From Vulcanisaeta souniana JCM 11219 (GTDB lineage Archaea > Thermoproteota > Thermoprotei > Thermoproteales > Thermocladiaceae): a DNA stretch of 64,000 nt. The notes below the pieces were generated by a model. That model worked only from the letters and a program-made list of their open reading frames with translations, had not been told where the DNA came from and did no database searches. The stretch covers positions 1,139,056-1,203,055 of the forward strand of contig NZ_AP026830.1 of the NCBI RefSeq assembly GCF_026000775.1, given 5' to 3'. Below are positions 35,174 through 43,359 of the stretch, piece after piece; position 1 is the first letter of the stretch; every line of letters starts with the position of its first letter. A program made the translations under genes and the position numbers.

Positions 35174-35764
35174 ATGAGTCTTGTTAAGGAATTATTGCGG
35201 GAACCAGCCATTGACCTGGTTAGGCTTGTTATTGCATACTACATCAGGAAGTACGGTAGAGGTATCAGCACAGAGGTGCTTGTTAAACTACTATTCCTTA
35301 TCCTGTACACGGATGCCGATGGTACAAAACTCCTTGATTCACCAAGGGCTAGGTTGCCTGAGGAATTCAGGATATACCTAAAGGGACCATTCATACCAAT
35401 TGATAGGTTACTCGGTGGTGAGTCTGAAATGAGCAAGTATGACATAGTGAAGACTGGCGATAGTTATTACGTTAAAGACATAAATAAGGATTTCGAAGAT
35501 TCCTACAGGGCCCTTGAGAAAAGGGGACTGAAAGACCTAGCGGATTACGCAATGAGGATCATCGACATCTATGGCAGGTTAAGGGAAGGCGATATAATCG
35601 CCCATTCACTTGAAGCGTTAGGTATTAGAAATGAGTTCATTAAGGCGATGGCATTCAACATGAGTCTAGACGCATACATAGACGCCACTAGAAAACTCAA
35701 AGGGATCCTTGAGAGTAAAGAGACAGCCAATGAAGAGGAGCTTTACCCAGACCTGTTTAAGTAG
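35174..35764 (+). CDS. Helical protein, possible antitoxin-like partner of the PIN nuclease
   Basis: 196 residues, largely helical, with an N-terminal KELLREPAIDLVRLVIAYYI, a middle with YLKGPFIPIDRLLGG and a C-terminal acidic tail. The KLLFLILY ... GPFIPIDRLL order loosely recalls the Panacea/DUF4065 antitoxin fold, but the similarity is weak and by eye. It stands 11 nt before the PIN gene in the same direction. ATG 35174 has a TATA-like GGTTAAAAACTT ~30 nt upstream. The pair lies between the partial repeat and tRNA-Gln. Function unknown. Confidence 0.45.
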   Translation: MSLVKELLREPAIDLVRLVIAYYIRKYGRGISTEVLVKLLFLILYTDADGTKLLDSPRARLPEEFRIYLKGPFIPIDRLLGGESEMSKYDIVKTGDSYYVKDINKDFEDSYRALEKRGLKDLADYAMRIIDIYGRLREGDIIAHSLEALGIRNEFIKAMAFNMSLDAYIDATRKLKGILESKETANEEELYPDLFK

Positions 35765-35775
35765 GTGGATAATTC

Positions 35776-36423
35776 GTGGTATTTGAGACATTTCATATTT
35801 TTGTTGACACTAATATACTCGTTAATATAGTATACATAATAACCCTACACCGTAAGTTAAACAAACCAAAAGTAAAGATCCTGGATTTACTGGAGAATAA
35901 AATTTTAGTGGTTTATACTGATAGTGCCATAATACGTGAACTCAAAAACGTGGCCTTGCCCAATTTACTAAGTAACGTTGATAGGGCAAAGCATGGATGG
36001 CCCAATGTTGAGGTTAACGCAATGGAACAATACTGCATTAATCAATTGAATGACATGGTAAGCAAAAGATACATAAGGGTAGTTGAAGATGATGAATCAT
36101 TAGAAATACAGAGAGAAGCCCTAGAGCATAGGCCTAAAAGGAGAGTCTGCTGGAAGAGCGAGATCATGGACCAATTATTAAGCAAAATCCCAAGTGAGGA
36201 CATTGACATAGTAAACTCACTACTCTACGCCTACGACTTACTGGCTACAGTACCAAGAAGGAAAGGCCCCGGTATAACAAGCGGTAAATTAGACTTCATC
36301 ACTGAGGACAAAAACCTTAGGGACTTCGTTGAAAAGCATTTAGCATGCAATGAATGCCCCTGCGCAAATAAAATAATCACCTCAAACTACAGGGAATTCA
36401 AGGAGCAATTAAAGCGAATATAG
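35776..36423 (+). CDS. PIN-domain nuclease (toxin-like)
   Basis: 215 residues. The PIN fold is marked by HIFVDTNILVNI (Asp-11), the acidic helix IIRELKNV (Glu-55), SEDIDIVNSLLYAYD (Asp near residue 140) and DFITEDKNLRDF (Asp near residue 180): four acidic sites that would hold Mg2+ or Mn2+. A C-terminal cysteine group CNECPC near residue 195 is unusual for PIN toxins and may bind zinc. The start is GTG. PIN proteins in VapBC pairs cleave tRNA or rRNA; stand-alone ones act in RNA turnover. Here the partner is not an AbrB- or RHH-type VapB. Confidence 0.7.
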   Translation: MVFETFHIFVDTNILVNIVYIITLHRKLNKPKVKILDLLENKILVVYTDSAIIRELKNVALPNLLSNVDRAKHGWPNVEVNAMEQYCINQLNDMVSKRYIRVVEDDESLEIQREALEHRPKRRVCWKSEIMDQLLSKIPSEDIDIVNSLLYAYDLLATVPRRKGPGITSGKLDFITEDKNLRDFVEKHLACNECPCANKIITSNYREFKEQLKRI

Positions 36424-36740
36424 GCCCTAGAAACAATAAACACCATTAACATAACTCCCCGCATCAAGAGAATTCAATAATGCCCAACAAACATCAAGAG
36501 CGACGCACTACTTGCAGAGCATTAATAACACACCGCAGCTAATTATCCATATGACGAGGAATCCACGTAATCCTAAAACCAAGCCACAATCAAGAATCAA
36601 TACCAGCAATGACCTCGATAATTCCATTACATAGACCAATCTCAAAATCCTAGCCAAAACCAACTCATTAGTCTAAATAAGCCGTAACACGACAAAGCAA
36701 AACCCTCCATATCACGTTAACAAAGAATTAGAGAGCAGGG
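36424..36740. other. Non-coding spacer before tRNA-Gln
   Basis: Over 300 nt of A- and C-rich sequence with no coding frame, hairpin or promoter that I can support. It forms the right-hand part of the segment between the PIN gene and the tRNA-Gln 3' end. Confidence 0.5.
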
Positions 36741-36743
36741 TGG

Positions 36744-36816
36744 TAGCCGGGCCCGGATTCGAACCGGGGTCAACGGGTCCAGAGCCCGCCATCCTTGGCC
36801 GCTAGACGACCCGGCT
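36744..36816 (-). tRNA. tRNA-Gln(CTG)
   Basis: Acceptor AGCCGGG pairs with CCCGGCT, with A73 and an encoded CCA (36741-36743). The anticodon arm is GCGGG-CTCTGGA-CCCGT, anticodon CTG at 36780-36782. The T arm is CCCGG TTCGAAT CCGGG. No intron. Its 3' end is repeated in part at 35006-35026. Confidence 0.95.
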
Positions 36817-36968
36817 AATAACAATGGGAAGAAACCAGTTTAAAAGCGCTACGCATCGCAAACAACCACGCATTACGCAAAACTGAAACAACGAAGACCC
36901 TAATAAGGCAAGCGCATAAAATAACCAATTACAATATTAAACCAAGCAACCACGAAACAACGACCAAT

Positions 36969-37160
36969 ATGGTCACACTAGAAGACCTGGCAAAGAGGGA
37001 ATACGAAATAGAGGGCAAGAAGCTTAAGCCTACGAAGGTTTGGAAGGTTCAGCCTAAGGGTAGGAAGGGCTTCGTAATGGCGTTGTTCAAGACACCAGAC
37101 GGAAAAACAGTAAGAAAAGTCATAGCAAAAGTAGACGAACAAGGAAACATAATAGTATAA
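36969..37160 (+). CDS. creN7: Cren7-like chromatin protein
   Basis: 63 residues, the expected size of Cren7. The beta-barrel core [19 protein letters not shown] and [11 protein letters not shown] match the conserved Cren7 pattern of DNA-contacting residues (V-W-x-x-x-P-K-G-R-K-G-V). It binds and bends double-stranded DNA without sequence preference, acting in nucleoid packing. The N-terminal extension ([16 protein letters not shown]) is longer than in Sulfolobus Cren7 and like other Thermoproteales forms. It stands alone with its own start, ~150 nt from the tRNA-Gln. Confidence 0.8.
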   Translation: MVTLEDLAKREYEIEGKKLKPTKVWKVQPKGRKGFVMALFKTPDGKTVRKVIAKVDEQGNIIV

Positions 37161-37240
37161 ACCAACAACAACCCATCAAAACAACTCAAAACAACCCATT
37201 TTCCTTCCTCTCCTTATCCTCCCACCAACACAACAAAACT

Positions 37241-38221
37241 TTCACAAAATAGAGTATAAGGAGGCGCTTCTTAGGCGTGTTAGTAGGTTTAAGGATGCGT
37301 TGTTTGTTGAGTCGCCGTATGATGCGTTAATTCGTGACTTAGAGGGTTGGGTTCGTGGTGTGAAGGCTATTGATGATGGTAATAATGGGTGGGAAATAGA
37401 GGTGAGGAGGATTCTCTATAGGATTGGTGATAGGATGCTTCAATTGTTTAAGCAAGCTAAGGAGGAGTGGTTTAGGGTGCATTATGGGGAGCTGAATAGA
37501 TTGTTTGAGAGGCTTTTAAGTGGTGGGGTTAATGTTACTGGTGATAAGCGGTTAGTGCTTAGTTCAGGCGACTTGTCGATTACGATAAATAGAATTAAAG
37601 CGCGTAAAGTCACAATAAGGTTGGTGCCCAAGGGATTATTGGGTATTAATATTAGGGTACCAAGGCTATTTAGTGAGTATATGCAAAGAGCCGCGTTATT
37701 GGGTTGGGTGCTTAGTGATGAGGGTAGGGATGAAGGTCGTCCAATGATGTTTACGGCTTACACATGGCAGGCTTTACTCTGGGCTTTGGTGCATGATGGG
37801 TGGGTTCATATACGTATATATGCCATAGACTTAAATGATGATGGCATCACGGTAATATGGCAACTTAGGGCAAGACATAAGAGGATCAGTAAGGATAGCG
37901 CCATTAAGTGAGTTGTTAAGTCTTGACGATGAGGAGTTTACAACTTTTTTACTCTTCTTCACGTTAGGTGATGGAAGTATTGACGTTAAGAAACAGAGAA
38001 TTAGGCTTTATATATACAAAAGAGAATTGAAGCAACTTATCGATAGGCTACGTAATTACGGTTTTATTGAGGAGAGATGGACGATTAGCACTTTATAAAG
38101 CAAAGACCAGAAAAATGGCTAGGAAATGGTATAATACATGGGAAGCGATAATTAATGTATTGAGCGAATTAAAAGATGCCGAGAAAATAAGGAGAATAAA
38201 GGCTTTAGTCATGATAACTTA
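37241..38221 (+). pseudogene. Broken PaRep2b-like gene
   Basis: The frame reads through NFHKIEYKEALLRRVSRFKDA (no ATG/GTG at its head), then runs to a stop at 37911 with VESPYDALIRDLEGWVRG and LLGWVLSDEGRDEG. The remaining parts continue in other frames: FFTLGDGSIDVKKQRIRLYI (37913-38098) and TRKMARKWYNTWEAIINVLS to a stop at 38221. Together they match the order of domains in PaRep2b-type proteins of Thermoproteales, which are multi-copy repeat-family proteins. At least two frameshifts and a missing 5' end indicate a pseudogene. The family call is by eye. Confidence 0.55.
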
Positions 38222-38309
38222 ATCGCCTAACCGTAATGCCCACAAAGGGACGTGAGAAGGTTGGAAGAATTTCTAACCCAACCGCAATGCAGCAAAATAA
38301 TCTTCTTGG

Positions 38310-38461
38310 TCCCTCCGCCGGGATTTGAACCCGGGGCCTGCCGGTGTCCGACTACCCGTGGGCCTTTTTCTAATGTCGCCCACGGGGCTGACTACAGCCA
38401 TACGGGGGACGCAGCGGGTTGCCGCCGTCCCTGGCCGCTCTAACCGCTGAGCTACGGAGGG
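38310..38461 (-). tRNA. tRNA-Tyr(GTA) with two introns
   Basis: Three exons read 38461-38433, 38399-38392 and 38345-38310. Joined, they give acceptor CCCTCCG/CGGAGGG with the archaeal C1-G72 typical of tRNA-Tyr, D stem GCTC/GAGC, anticodon arm GCCGG-CTGTAGA-CCGGC and T arm CCGGG TTCAAAT CCCGG, A73 and encoded CCA. Anticodon GTA is at 38393-38395. Intron 1 (33 nt, 38400-38432) is at 29/30 and intron 2 (46 nt, 38346-38391) at the canonical 37/38. Mature length is 73 nt. Each removal is needed to rebuild the stem. Confidence 0.93.
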
Positions 38462-38585
38462 CTTGTTTTTTGTGTTTTGTTGGTTTTTAAGGTTTTCTTC
38501 GTTGTGGTTATGGGTTGGGTTTGTTTAGGGGTTGTTGGGTTAGGTTTTATGCTTTCGCTGTGGAAGTTACTTCCGGTGTGGAAGT

Positions 38586-39241
38586 GTGTTATTTGATACG
38601 AAACCTAAGGTGCGTAGGGTTGATTTGTTTGATTTTGAGGAGGAGTTTGGTGGGCTTTCGAAATTTGTTGTTGATTCTTTAACGCGGCTTATTGTTGTTG
38701 GGGTTTGAGGGGGGCTGGTAAGACTTCGTTGGTGTTGACTACGCTTAATGAGTTGGGTGTGCCCTATGTCTTTGTTGATGTGAGGGAGGTTGTTAGGTCT
38801 AGGAGGGGTTTGTATGAGGTCTTGTCGAGGGCGTTAAGTGATTTTCTTAGGAGGTACTCGCCGTATAAGGCTTTGCTTAGTAGTTTCATTGGGGTGTTAA
38901 GTGGTGTTAGGGGTGTTAGGGTGCATGGTTTTGAGGTCTTGCTTAATTGGGGTAGGGATAGGCCGTTACTTACTGAGTTGTTTAGGGAGTTTGATAGGGT
39001 TTCGGGTAGTGTTGGTTCTAGGTTTGTCTTTGTTATTGATGAGGCCCAGAGACTTGTTGGGTCGTTGGGCGTTGAGGTTTGGGGTGCCGTGGCTCATGCC
39101 TATGACAAAAAGAATGACAAGCCTCGCCCTTCAGGGCGGGGAGGAGGTCAGGTATTAACAACGTTGAAGAAGTACTCAATAATTGATGAGAATCTGGAGT
39201 TTACAGACCCAATAGTTAGGGAGGCGGCGCGGGAGTTGTGA
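38586..39241 (+). pseudogene. Broken archaeal P-loop ATPase
   Basis: The N-terminal part, LFDTKPKVRRVDLFDFEEEF from GTG 38586, runs to TRLIVVG and is then shifted: the Walker A continuation LRGAGKTSLV begins in another frame at 38705. The next segment has FVFVIDEAQRLVG (Walker B) and WGAVAHAYD, but then jumps to TLKKYSIIDENLEFTDPIVR, the normal C-terminus, missing ~130 residues of the family. The break is filled by a hairpin sequence. Archaeal ATPases of this type are often mobile. It cannot make a complete ATPase. Confidence 0.7.
39116..39150 (+). mobile_element. Solo hairpin resembling an IS200/IS605-type right end
   Basis: CCTCGCCC-TTCA-GGGCGGGG at 39122-39141 is an 8-bp stem (one G-T) followed by AGGAGGTCA. 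It sits exactly at the internal deletion of the ATPase. The shape and the adjoining GAGG sequence recall the ends of archaeal tnpB elements, where the hairpin also forms the end of the guide RNA. No transposase lies nearby. The assignment is by memory of the pattern, not by alignment. Confidence 0.4.
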
Positions 39242-39268
39242 TGCCTTATTAATGTGTAATATGGCTTA

Positions 39269-39784
39269 CTATTGTGCTTGGCATTCGTTTACGTCTATTC
39301 CATGGCCTTTTAGGACTTGTCTTAGTGCTCCGTAGTCCTCGGGTTTTAAGTCTGGTATTTGGTATGTGGTGCCTTGGTAGTTGATGAAGACGTTATATGC
39401 GTATGGTCTAAAATCCCTCCCTGTTATGGCCTTGTAGCATATGGTTATTTCGTTGGGTTTTGCCGCGTATGTGCCGTTGATTGTGTCGAGAATTATCGAG
39501 TCGACCTTAATCTCCACCTTCCTAAGGTTTGTTATGGCTTTTCTTATTGATTTAATACGTGTGTAGGAATATATTATTAATGTTAGAAGTGCGGTTATCA
39601 CCATTGATGTGATTATTGATAATGCAATGAGTTGGTTACCCTCTGCATTTGGTAAAAGGGTGATTATGGTAACGATTATGATTACTAGGTATAGCACTAG
39701 GAGAAGCAGGCTAATTACTATGCCTGTTGAGTATCTGTCAATTGACCACTCGACATCGTTGCTTTCCCAGGACCACTCGCTCAT
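39269..39784 (-). CDS. Two-helix membrane protein, function unknown
   Basis: 171 residues. Two membrane helices, VISLLLLVLYLVIIIVTIIT and LIALSIITSMVITALLTLII, lie in the first ~80 residues, followed by a cytoplasmic or external domain rich in strands (IKVDSIILDTINGTYAAK) with cysteines at TICYKA and NECQ. No family is recognised. It lies beside a small orphan gene with a 10-nt gap, both on the minus strand, directly downstream of the pseudogene cluster. An acquired or lineage-specific origin is likely. Confidence 0.45.
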   Translation of the reverse strand: MSEWSWESNDVEWSIDRYSTGIVISLLLLVLYLVIIIVTIITLLPNAEGNQLIALSIITSMVITALLTLIIYSYTRIKSIRKAITNLRKVEIKVDSIILDTINGTYAAKPNEITICYKAITGRDFRPYAYNVFINYQGTTYQIPDLKPEDYGALRQVLKGHGIDVNECQAQ

Positions 39785-39794
39785 GGGCTGGTTA

Positions 39795-40049
39795 TTAATG
39801 TAATTCCTGCCTTGTTATTATGTATTTTGCGTTTCCCTCTCTTTCTATTTTTAGTTGTAGTTCCTGGGCTATTGCTGGTAGGTAGAGTATGAGGGTTCTT
39901 ATGCATTGTTGTGATGCCCTGGTTCCGTACCTTGTTTGGTGCCATGCGTGGAAGCATGCCATTGTTATCTTGTACTCGTTGTCCCTAGTTATGTTCCTCC
40001 TGCAGTTAATTAATACGTAGCTTATTAGGAATTCCCTGATATCACTCAT
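39795..40049 (-). CDS. Small hypothetical protein
   Basis: About 84 residues if the start is ATG 40049. It is helical with several cysteines, histidines and tryptophan (NCRRNIT, ACFHAWHQTR, QQCIRTLILYL). No motif is recognised. It precedes the two-helix membrane gene by 10 nt and probably shares its transcript. A longer frame to 40097 is possible. Confidence 0.4.
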   Translation of the reverse strand: MSDIREFLISYVLINCRRNITRDNEYKITMACFHAWHQTRYGTRASQQCIRTLILYLPAIAQELQLKIEREGNAKYIITRQELH

Positions 40050-40169
40050 TCCGCATCTATGTCTCTGTTCCTGGCTTTGCAGTAGTGTTTGTTTCACATA
40101 ATTATTTTATCCGCTTGATTTATAAGTTACTTTCAGTGTTGGGGCTGAATTATTATTCGTAATTGAAAA

Positions 40170-41438
40170 TCACTCACGAGACGGTTCCCTGAGGAGTAGT
40201 ACCTCCGTGTAATCGCCCTCCCTTATTATTTGTCCCTTCCTCGTGAACACCAATCCATTAATCATGAGGAGGGTGTGGGTTAGCGAGCTACCTTGCCTCG
40301 GTAATTCCTCAATGACGTAATCATTACCAACCCTCCTAACCCTAACCCTATACTGCCTTGCAAACTCTTCATCACCCAGTGTGCCCCTGGCTAGTTTAGC
40401 CATTACCCTTGGCTCCGCAATATCCACCTTAACACCCGCGAGTCTCTTGATAACCTCCTTAACGACCACAGTCATGGCATTTAAGGCCGATATTGGGTGC
40501 CCTGACATGTTAATAATGACCTTATTATTACCCGATACTGCCAAGCCCGTTGGCCTGCCGGGTCTCATCCTTAACCCCCTAATGTATATTCTTGGGTTTA
40601 GTGACTTCGTTACCTCATAGACATAGTCAACGCCACTCGGTCCTGTGCCGCCAGTGGTTATTACGATGTCGGCAAGATCCAGGGCCTTCATTACGGTGTT
40701 CCTAATAGCTTCCTGATCATCAGGTACTATGGTTCTGCCCACTACCTCGGCGTACGGTATGTACATCCTCACGTAATTCCCTATAAAGGATGCCGTGCTC
40801 TCCACAACTTTACCGTTAATTACCGCATCCAGCACCTCACCCGGTGCCTTGGTCTCAATTAGCTCGGAGCCCGTGGCAACTACGAACAACCTAACCCTTC
40901 TCCTAACCCAAACTTCGCCAATACCAAGTTCCAGTAGTGCTGGTATGTCCCAGGGCATTATGACCGTACCTTCCCTAAGTACGACATCACCCCTTCTGGC
41001 AAAGTCGCCTGCTGGGTCCACGTTTTCCCAGGGCTTGACTGACTTATTAATGACGACTTCATTATTGCCAGTGACGTCAACGAACTCCTCAGGGACAACG
41101 GCGTCAGCGCCAACTGGTAGGTAGGCGCCGGTGGTTACGTAGGCAGTCTCCATGGGGCCAACCTTAATGCTTGGTACCTCACCAATACGTACAGAACCCA
41201 CAAGCCTTAACCTAGCGGGTGCCTTGAAAATGTCCCGGCTCCTAACGGCATATCCATCGTAGGCCGCCTTGGGACGCGGCGGTATGTCCATGGGCACTAC
41301 CACGTCCCTGGAGAGCACCCTACCCATTGACTCCCACACTGGCACTGGCTCCTCATTAACCGTACTTAACGTATCCATTGCATTAATTAATTCCTCAATT
41401 TCATGCGGCTCCACGAATTTGTACTCATGGGGCTTCAC
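40170..41438 (-). CDS. moeA: Molybdopterin molybdenumtransferase MoeA
   Basis: 422 residues. The four-domain MoeA layout is visible: AAYDGYAVRSRDI in domain 1, the AYVTTGAYLPVGADAVVPEE motif, and the MPT-binding domain III with ITTGGTGPSGVDYVYE and GRPTGLAVS. It inserts molybdate or tungstate into adenylylated molybdopterin in the cytoplasm, the last step before cofactor use. GTG 41438 lies 27 nt after the TATA box centre. A ThiF/MoeB-like E1 gene lies elsewhere in the window (62975). Confidence 0.95.
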   Translation of the reverse strand: MKPHEYKFVEPHEIEELINAMDTLSTVNEEPVPVWESMGRVLSRDVVVPMDIPPRPKAAYDGYAVRSRDIFKAPARLRLVGSVRIGEVPSIKVGPMETAYVTTGAYLPVGADAVVPEEFVDVTGNNEVVINKSVKPWENVDPAGDFARRGDVVLREGTVIMPWDIPALLELGIGEVWVRRRVRLFVVATGSELIETKAPGEVLDAVINGKVVESTASFIGNYVRMYIPYAEVVGRTIVPDDQEAIRNTVMKALDLADIVITTGGTGPSGVDYVYEVTKSLNPRIYIRGLRMRPGRPTGLAVSGNNKVIINMSGHPISALNAMTVVVKEVIKRLAGVKVDIAEPRVMAKLARGTLGDEEFARQYRVRVRRVGNDYVIEELPRQGSSLTHTLLMINGLVFTRKGQIIREGDYTEVLLLREPSRE

Positions 41439-41460
41439 GTGTATTAATGAGGCAATGCGC

Positions 41461-41469
41461 TATTTAAAA
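41461..41469. promoter_or_regulatory. Shared TATA region of moeA and the divergent hypothetical gene
   Basis: TATTTAAAA is near-symmetric. Its centre is 27 nt from the moeA GTG on the minus strand and 35 nt from GTG 41500 on the plus strand, so it could serve both. It argues against ATG 41479, which would lie before the expected start of transcription. Confidence 0.4.
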
Positions 41470-41499
41470 CCCTAGGCTATGCACTATGGGGGATTAAAT

Positions 41500-42570
41500 G
41501 TGAATGCCCTGTTCAATGCTGATGTGCTGGAGGGTGCGTACCAATTGCTTAACTATGATGATGAAGATGAGAGCGCGTTGATGCAGGACTTTGGTTTGAG
41601 GTATGGCGATAGGTATTTGGAGATTTATAATGATGCCCAGGAGTTCATTAACTCATTGGGTGAGGACGCAGACGCCAGGGTAAGGAAGTTTTACGAGTTA
41701 TTGGCTGATCATGCGATGAGCAGAGTCAGGGGCTTTGGTAACGCTGTCTATGCCCTGGCTAAGTACCTTGGACTTGGTGGTGATGAGACGGTACTTAGTA
41801 TTCAATTTAGGCTTATGGGGTTTGGGGACCATGTGGTTACTGAGTTAATAAGGGCGGGCATGCTTATGCACAGGAGTAGGGATGTCCTATTTGTCCCCGA
41901 GTACTTAATACCAAGGCTTCTTGAGGTGTCGGGTGATGTAATTACTCCCAACGTGAGGGACGCATTAAGCGGCTTGGGAAGTGTTGAGTTGGCTATTGTT
42001 GAGTCTGCTGCCTTCGGGTCCAAACCCATTAATTGGCTGTTTAGGGCTATCTATGGTACTGACTTCAGGGAACTCTTGCCCAGTATTAGAATTGATAACC
42101 TACTTGATGGAAGCACCGGTGAACTCATTATTAACCCCGCCATTGACATCCGGGAACTTAGGACTGCACTCCATGAAATGAAGGATTACAATGCAAGGAC
42201 CATGAGGAGGACCATAAGCCCTCATGGACAGTACACTTATAGTAGAATTGCCAGATGTGGTGTTGTCTATACAGTGTTTGGTGAAGGCGGTAGGGAATTG
42301 ATAATGCTTTATCCCTGGATCGTACCCAGTAGGAGAATACTGGACTACCACTCACGTGAGAATAGGGTTATCGTGATCATGCGTGAACCTAGCGATGAAT
42401 TCACGGATATAATGAACAAGCATGCCGATGAATTACCCCCACGCACTAGTTTCATATTTATTAATGGTAATGAGGCCCTTGTCTATAAGCCCCAGGCACT
42501 GGATAGGGCCTTTGACCTATTCCTCGACTTCCTCTATAGGTCCAACCTCAGGGTCACATACTTAAATTGA
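41500..42570 (+). CDS. Hypothetical protein, ~356 residues
   Basis: A long soluble protein without a recognised domain. The N-terminal third is acidic and helical (NYDDEDESALMQDFGLRYGD), the middle contains SIQFRLMGFGDHVVTELIRA, a winged-helix-like stretch, and the last part has NRVIVIMREPSDEFTD and FIFINGNEALVYK. A Thermoproteales-specific gene is likely. The start is uncertain: ATG 41479 lies before the expected transcription start, so GTG 41500 is preferred. It shares the promoter region with moeA. Confidence 0.55.
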   Translation: MNALFNADVLEGAYQLLNYDDEDESALMQDFGLRYGDRYLEIYNDAQEFINSLGEDADARVRKFYELLADHAMSRVRGFGNAVYALAKYLGLGGDETVLSIQFRLMGFGDHVVTELIRAGMLMHRSRDVLFVPEYLIPRLLEVSGDVITPNVRDALSGLGSVELAIVESAAFGSKPINWLFRAIYGTDFRELLPSIRIDNLLDGSTGELIINPAIDIRELRTALHEMKDYNARTMRRTISPHGQYTYSRIARCGVVYTVFGEGGRELIMLYPWIVPSRRILDYHSRENRVIVIMREPSDEFTDIMNKHADELPPRTSFIFINGNEALVYKPQALDRAFDLFLDFLYRSNLRVTYLN

Positions 42571-42571
42571 G

Positions 42572-42871
42572 CTAGCCCTTTATGAGCCCTATAACGAGCC
42601 CTATTATGAATGCCAGTGATGAGTATGGTATGGCGCCCATGAATTGCTGCGCCTTTGAGTACGCGGTAGCCATCGCATAGCCTGAGTAGTGGAGGATGGC
42701 TGCTATGGTTGATGGACTTAGGTAACCAAGGGCCATGGCTAGGATCACTATGGCAAGCAGAATCAATGCAACGCCTATTAACCTCCTTATTAGTATGCCC
42801 ACCAGTAAACCAAGGACAAAGAGCCCTATTATACTGACAATCTGCGTCAATGTTAATCCAAACACCTCCAT
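42572..42871 (-). CDS. Small membrane protein with three helices
   Basis: 99 residues, nearly all hydrophobic: IVSIIGLFVLGLLVGILI, VALILLAIVILAMALGYL and SSLAFIIGLVIGLIKG. Gly-x3-Gly patterns favour packed helices. No family is assigned. It converges on the long hypothetical gene with 1 nt between stops, and it follows the HIT gene by 35 nt on the same strand. Confidence 0.55.
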   Translation of the reverse strand: MEVFGLTLTQIVSIIGLFVLGLLVGILIRRLIGVALILLAIVILAMALGYLSPSTIAAILHYSGYAMATAYSKAQQFMGAIPYSSLAFIIGLVIGLIKG

Positions 42872-42906
42872 GCCAAAATAAATCCAATTGGGAGATATTA
42901 AAAAGG

Positions 42907-43323
42907 TTAACCTACGTCATTAAGGAGCTCTTTAATGGCCCTGGATAGCGCCATGGATACCTCACGACCTTCCTCCTCCGTTAGATAATGTCTACCAGTC
43001 ATGCGACCGGTCATTGGTATTACATGGAAATGTATGTGGAATATTACCTGCCCAGCATCTGCACCATTATTCTGAATAATCCTAACACCAGGTGTGCCAA
43101 GGGCCTTGATCATTGCCATAGCAATCAACTTAGTCACGTTAATCACCCTGCATAATTCATCACCTGGAGCCTCAGTTATATCCCTATAGTGCCTCTTGGG
43201 CATTACCAGCGTGTGGCCCCTGTTTATTGGGTATTTATCCAGTATGGCTATTACATCATTGTCCTCATAAACCACGTAGGCCGGCTCCTCACCCTTAACT
43301 ATTCTGCAGAAAACGCAGTCCAT
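42907..43323 (-). CDS. HIT-family nucleotide-binding protein
   Basis: About 138 residues. The zinc-like N-terminal C-x2-C of MDCVFCRIVKGEE opens a typical HIT protein, and the triad HIHFHVIP near residue 95 is the catalytic motif. HIT proteins hydrolyse nucleoside phosphoramidates or dinucleoside polyphosphates. ATG 43323 is chosen because a TATA-like GCTTTAAAAC lies ~30 nt upstream and overlaps the longer frame's start at 43347. The C-terminal part includes RHYLTEEEGREVS. Confidence 0.9.
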   Translation of the reverse strand: MDCVFCRIVKGEEPAYVVYEDNDVIAILDKYPINRGHTLVMPKRHYRDITEAPGDELCRVINVTKLIAMAMIKALGTPGVRIIQNNGADAGQVIFHIHFHVIPMTGRMTGRHYLTEEEGREVSMALSRAIKELLNDVG

Positions 43324-43359
43324 TGTGGTACTGCGTAGGTTAGTCATTGTTTTAAAGCT

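Noticed and set aside
36969-37160. Cargo gene of the tRNA-Gln element
   Set aside because: The Cren7-like gene lies outside the interval defined by the two repeats and is a core chromatin gene.
37179-37240. A possible intact 5' end for the PaRep2b-like gene
   Set aside because: No ATG or GTG with a promoter is visible upstream; the frame simply fades, so the gene is treated as truncated.
38252-38443. Plus-strand frame reading VPPPGFEPGACRCP
   Set aside because: It is the well-known false translation of a tRNA gene in antisense; it lies over tRNA-Tyr.
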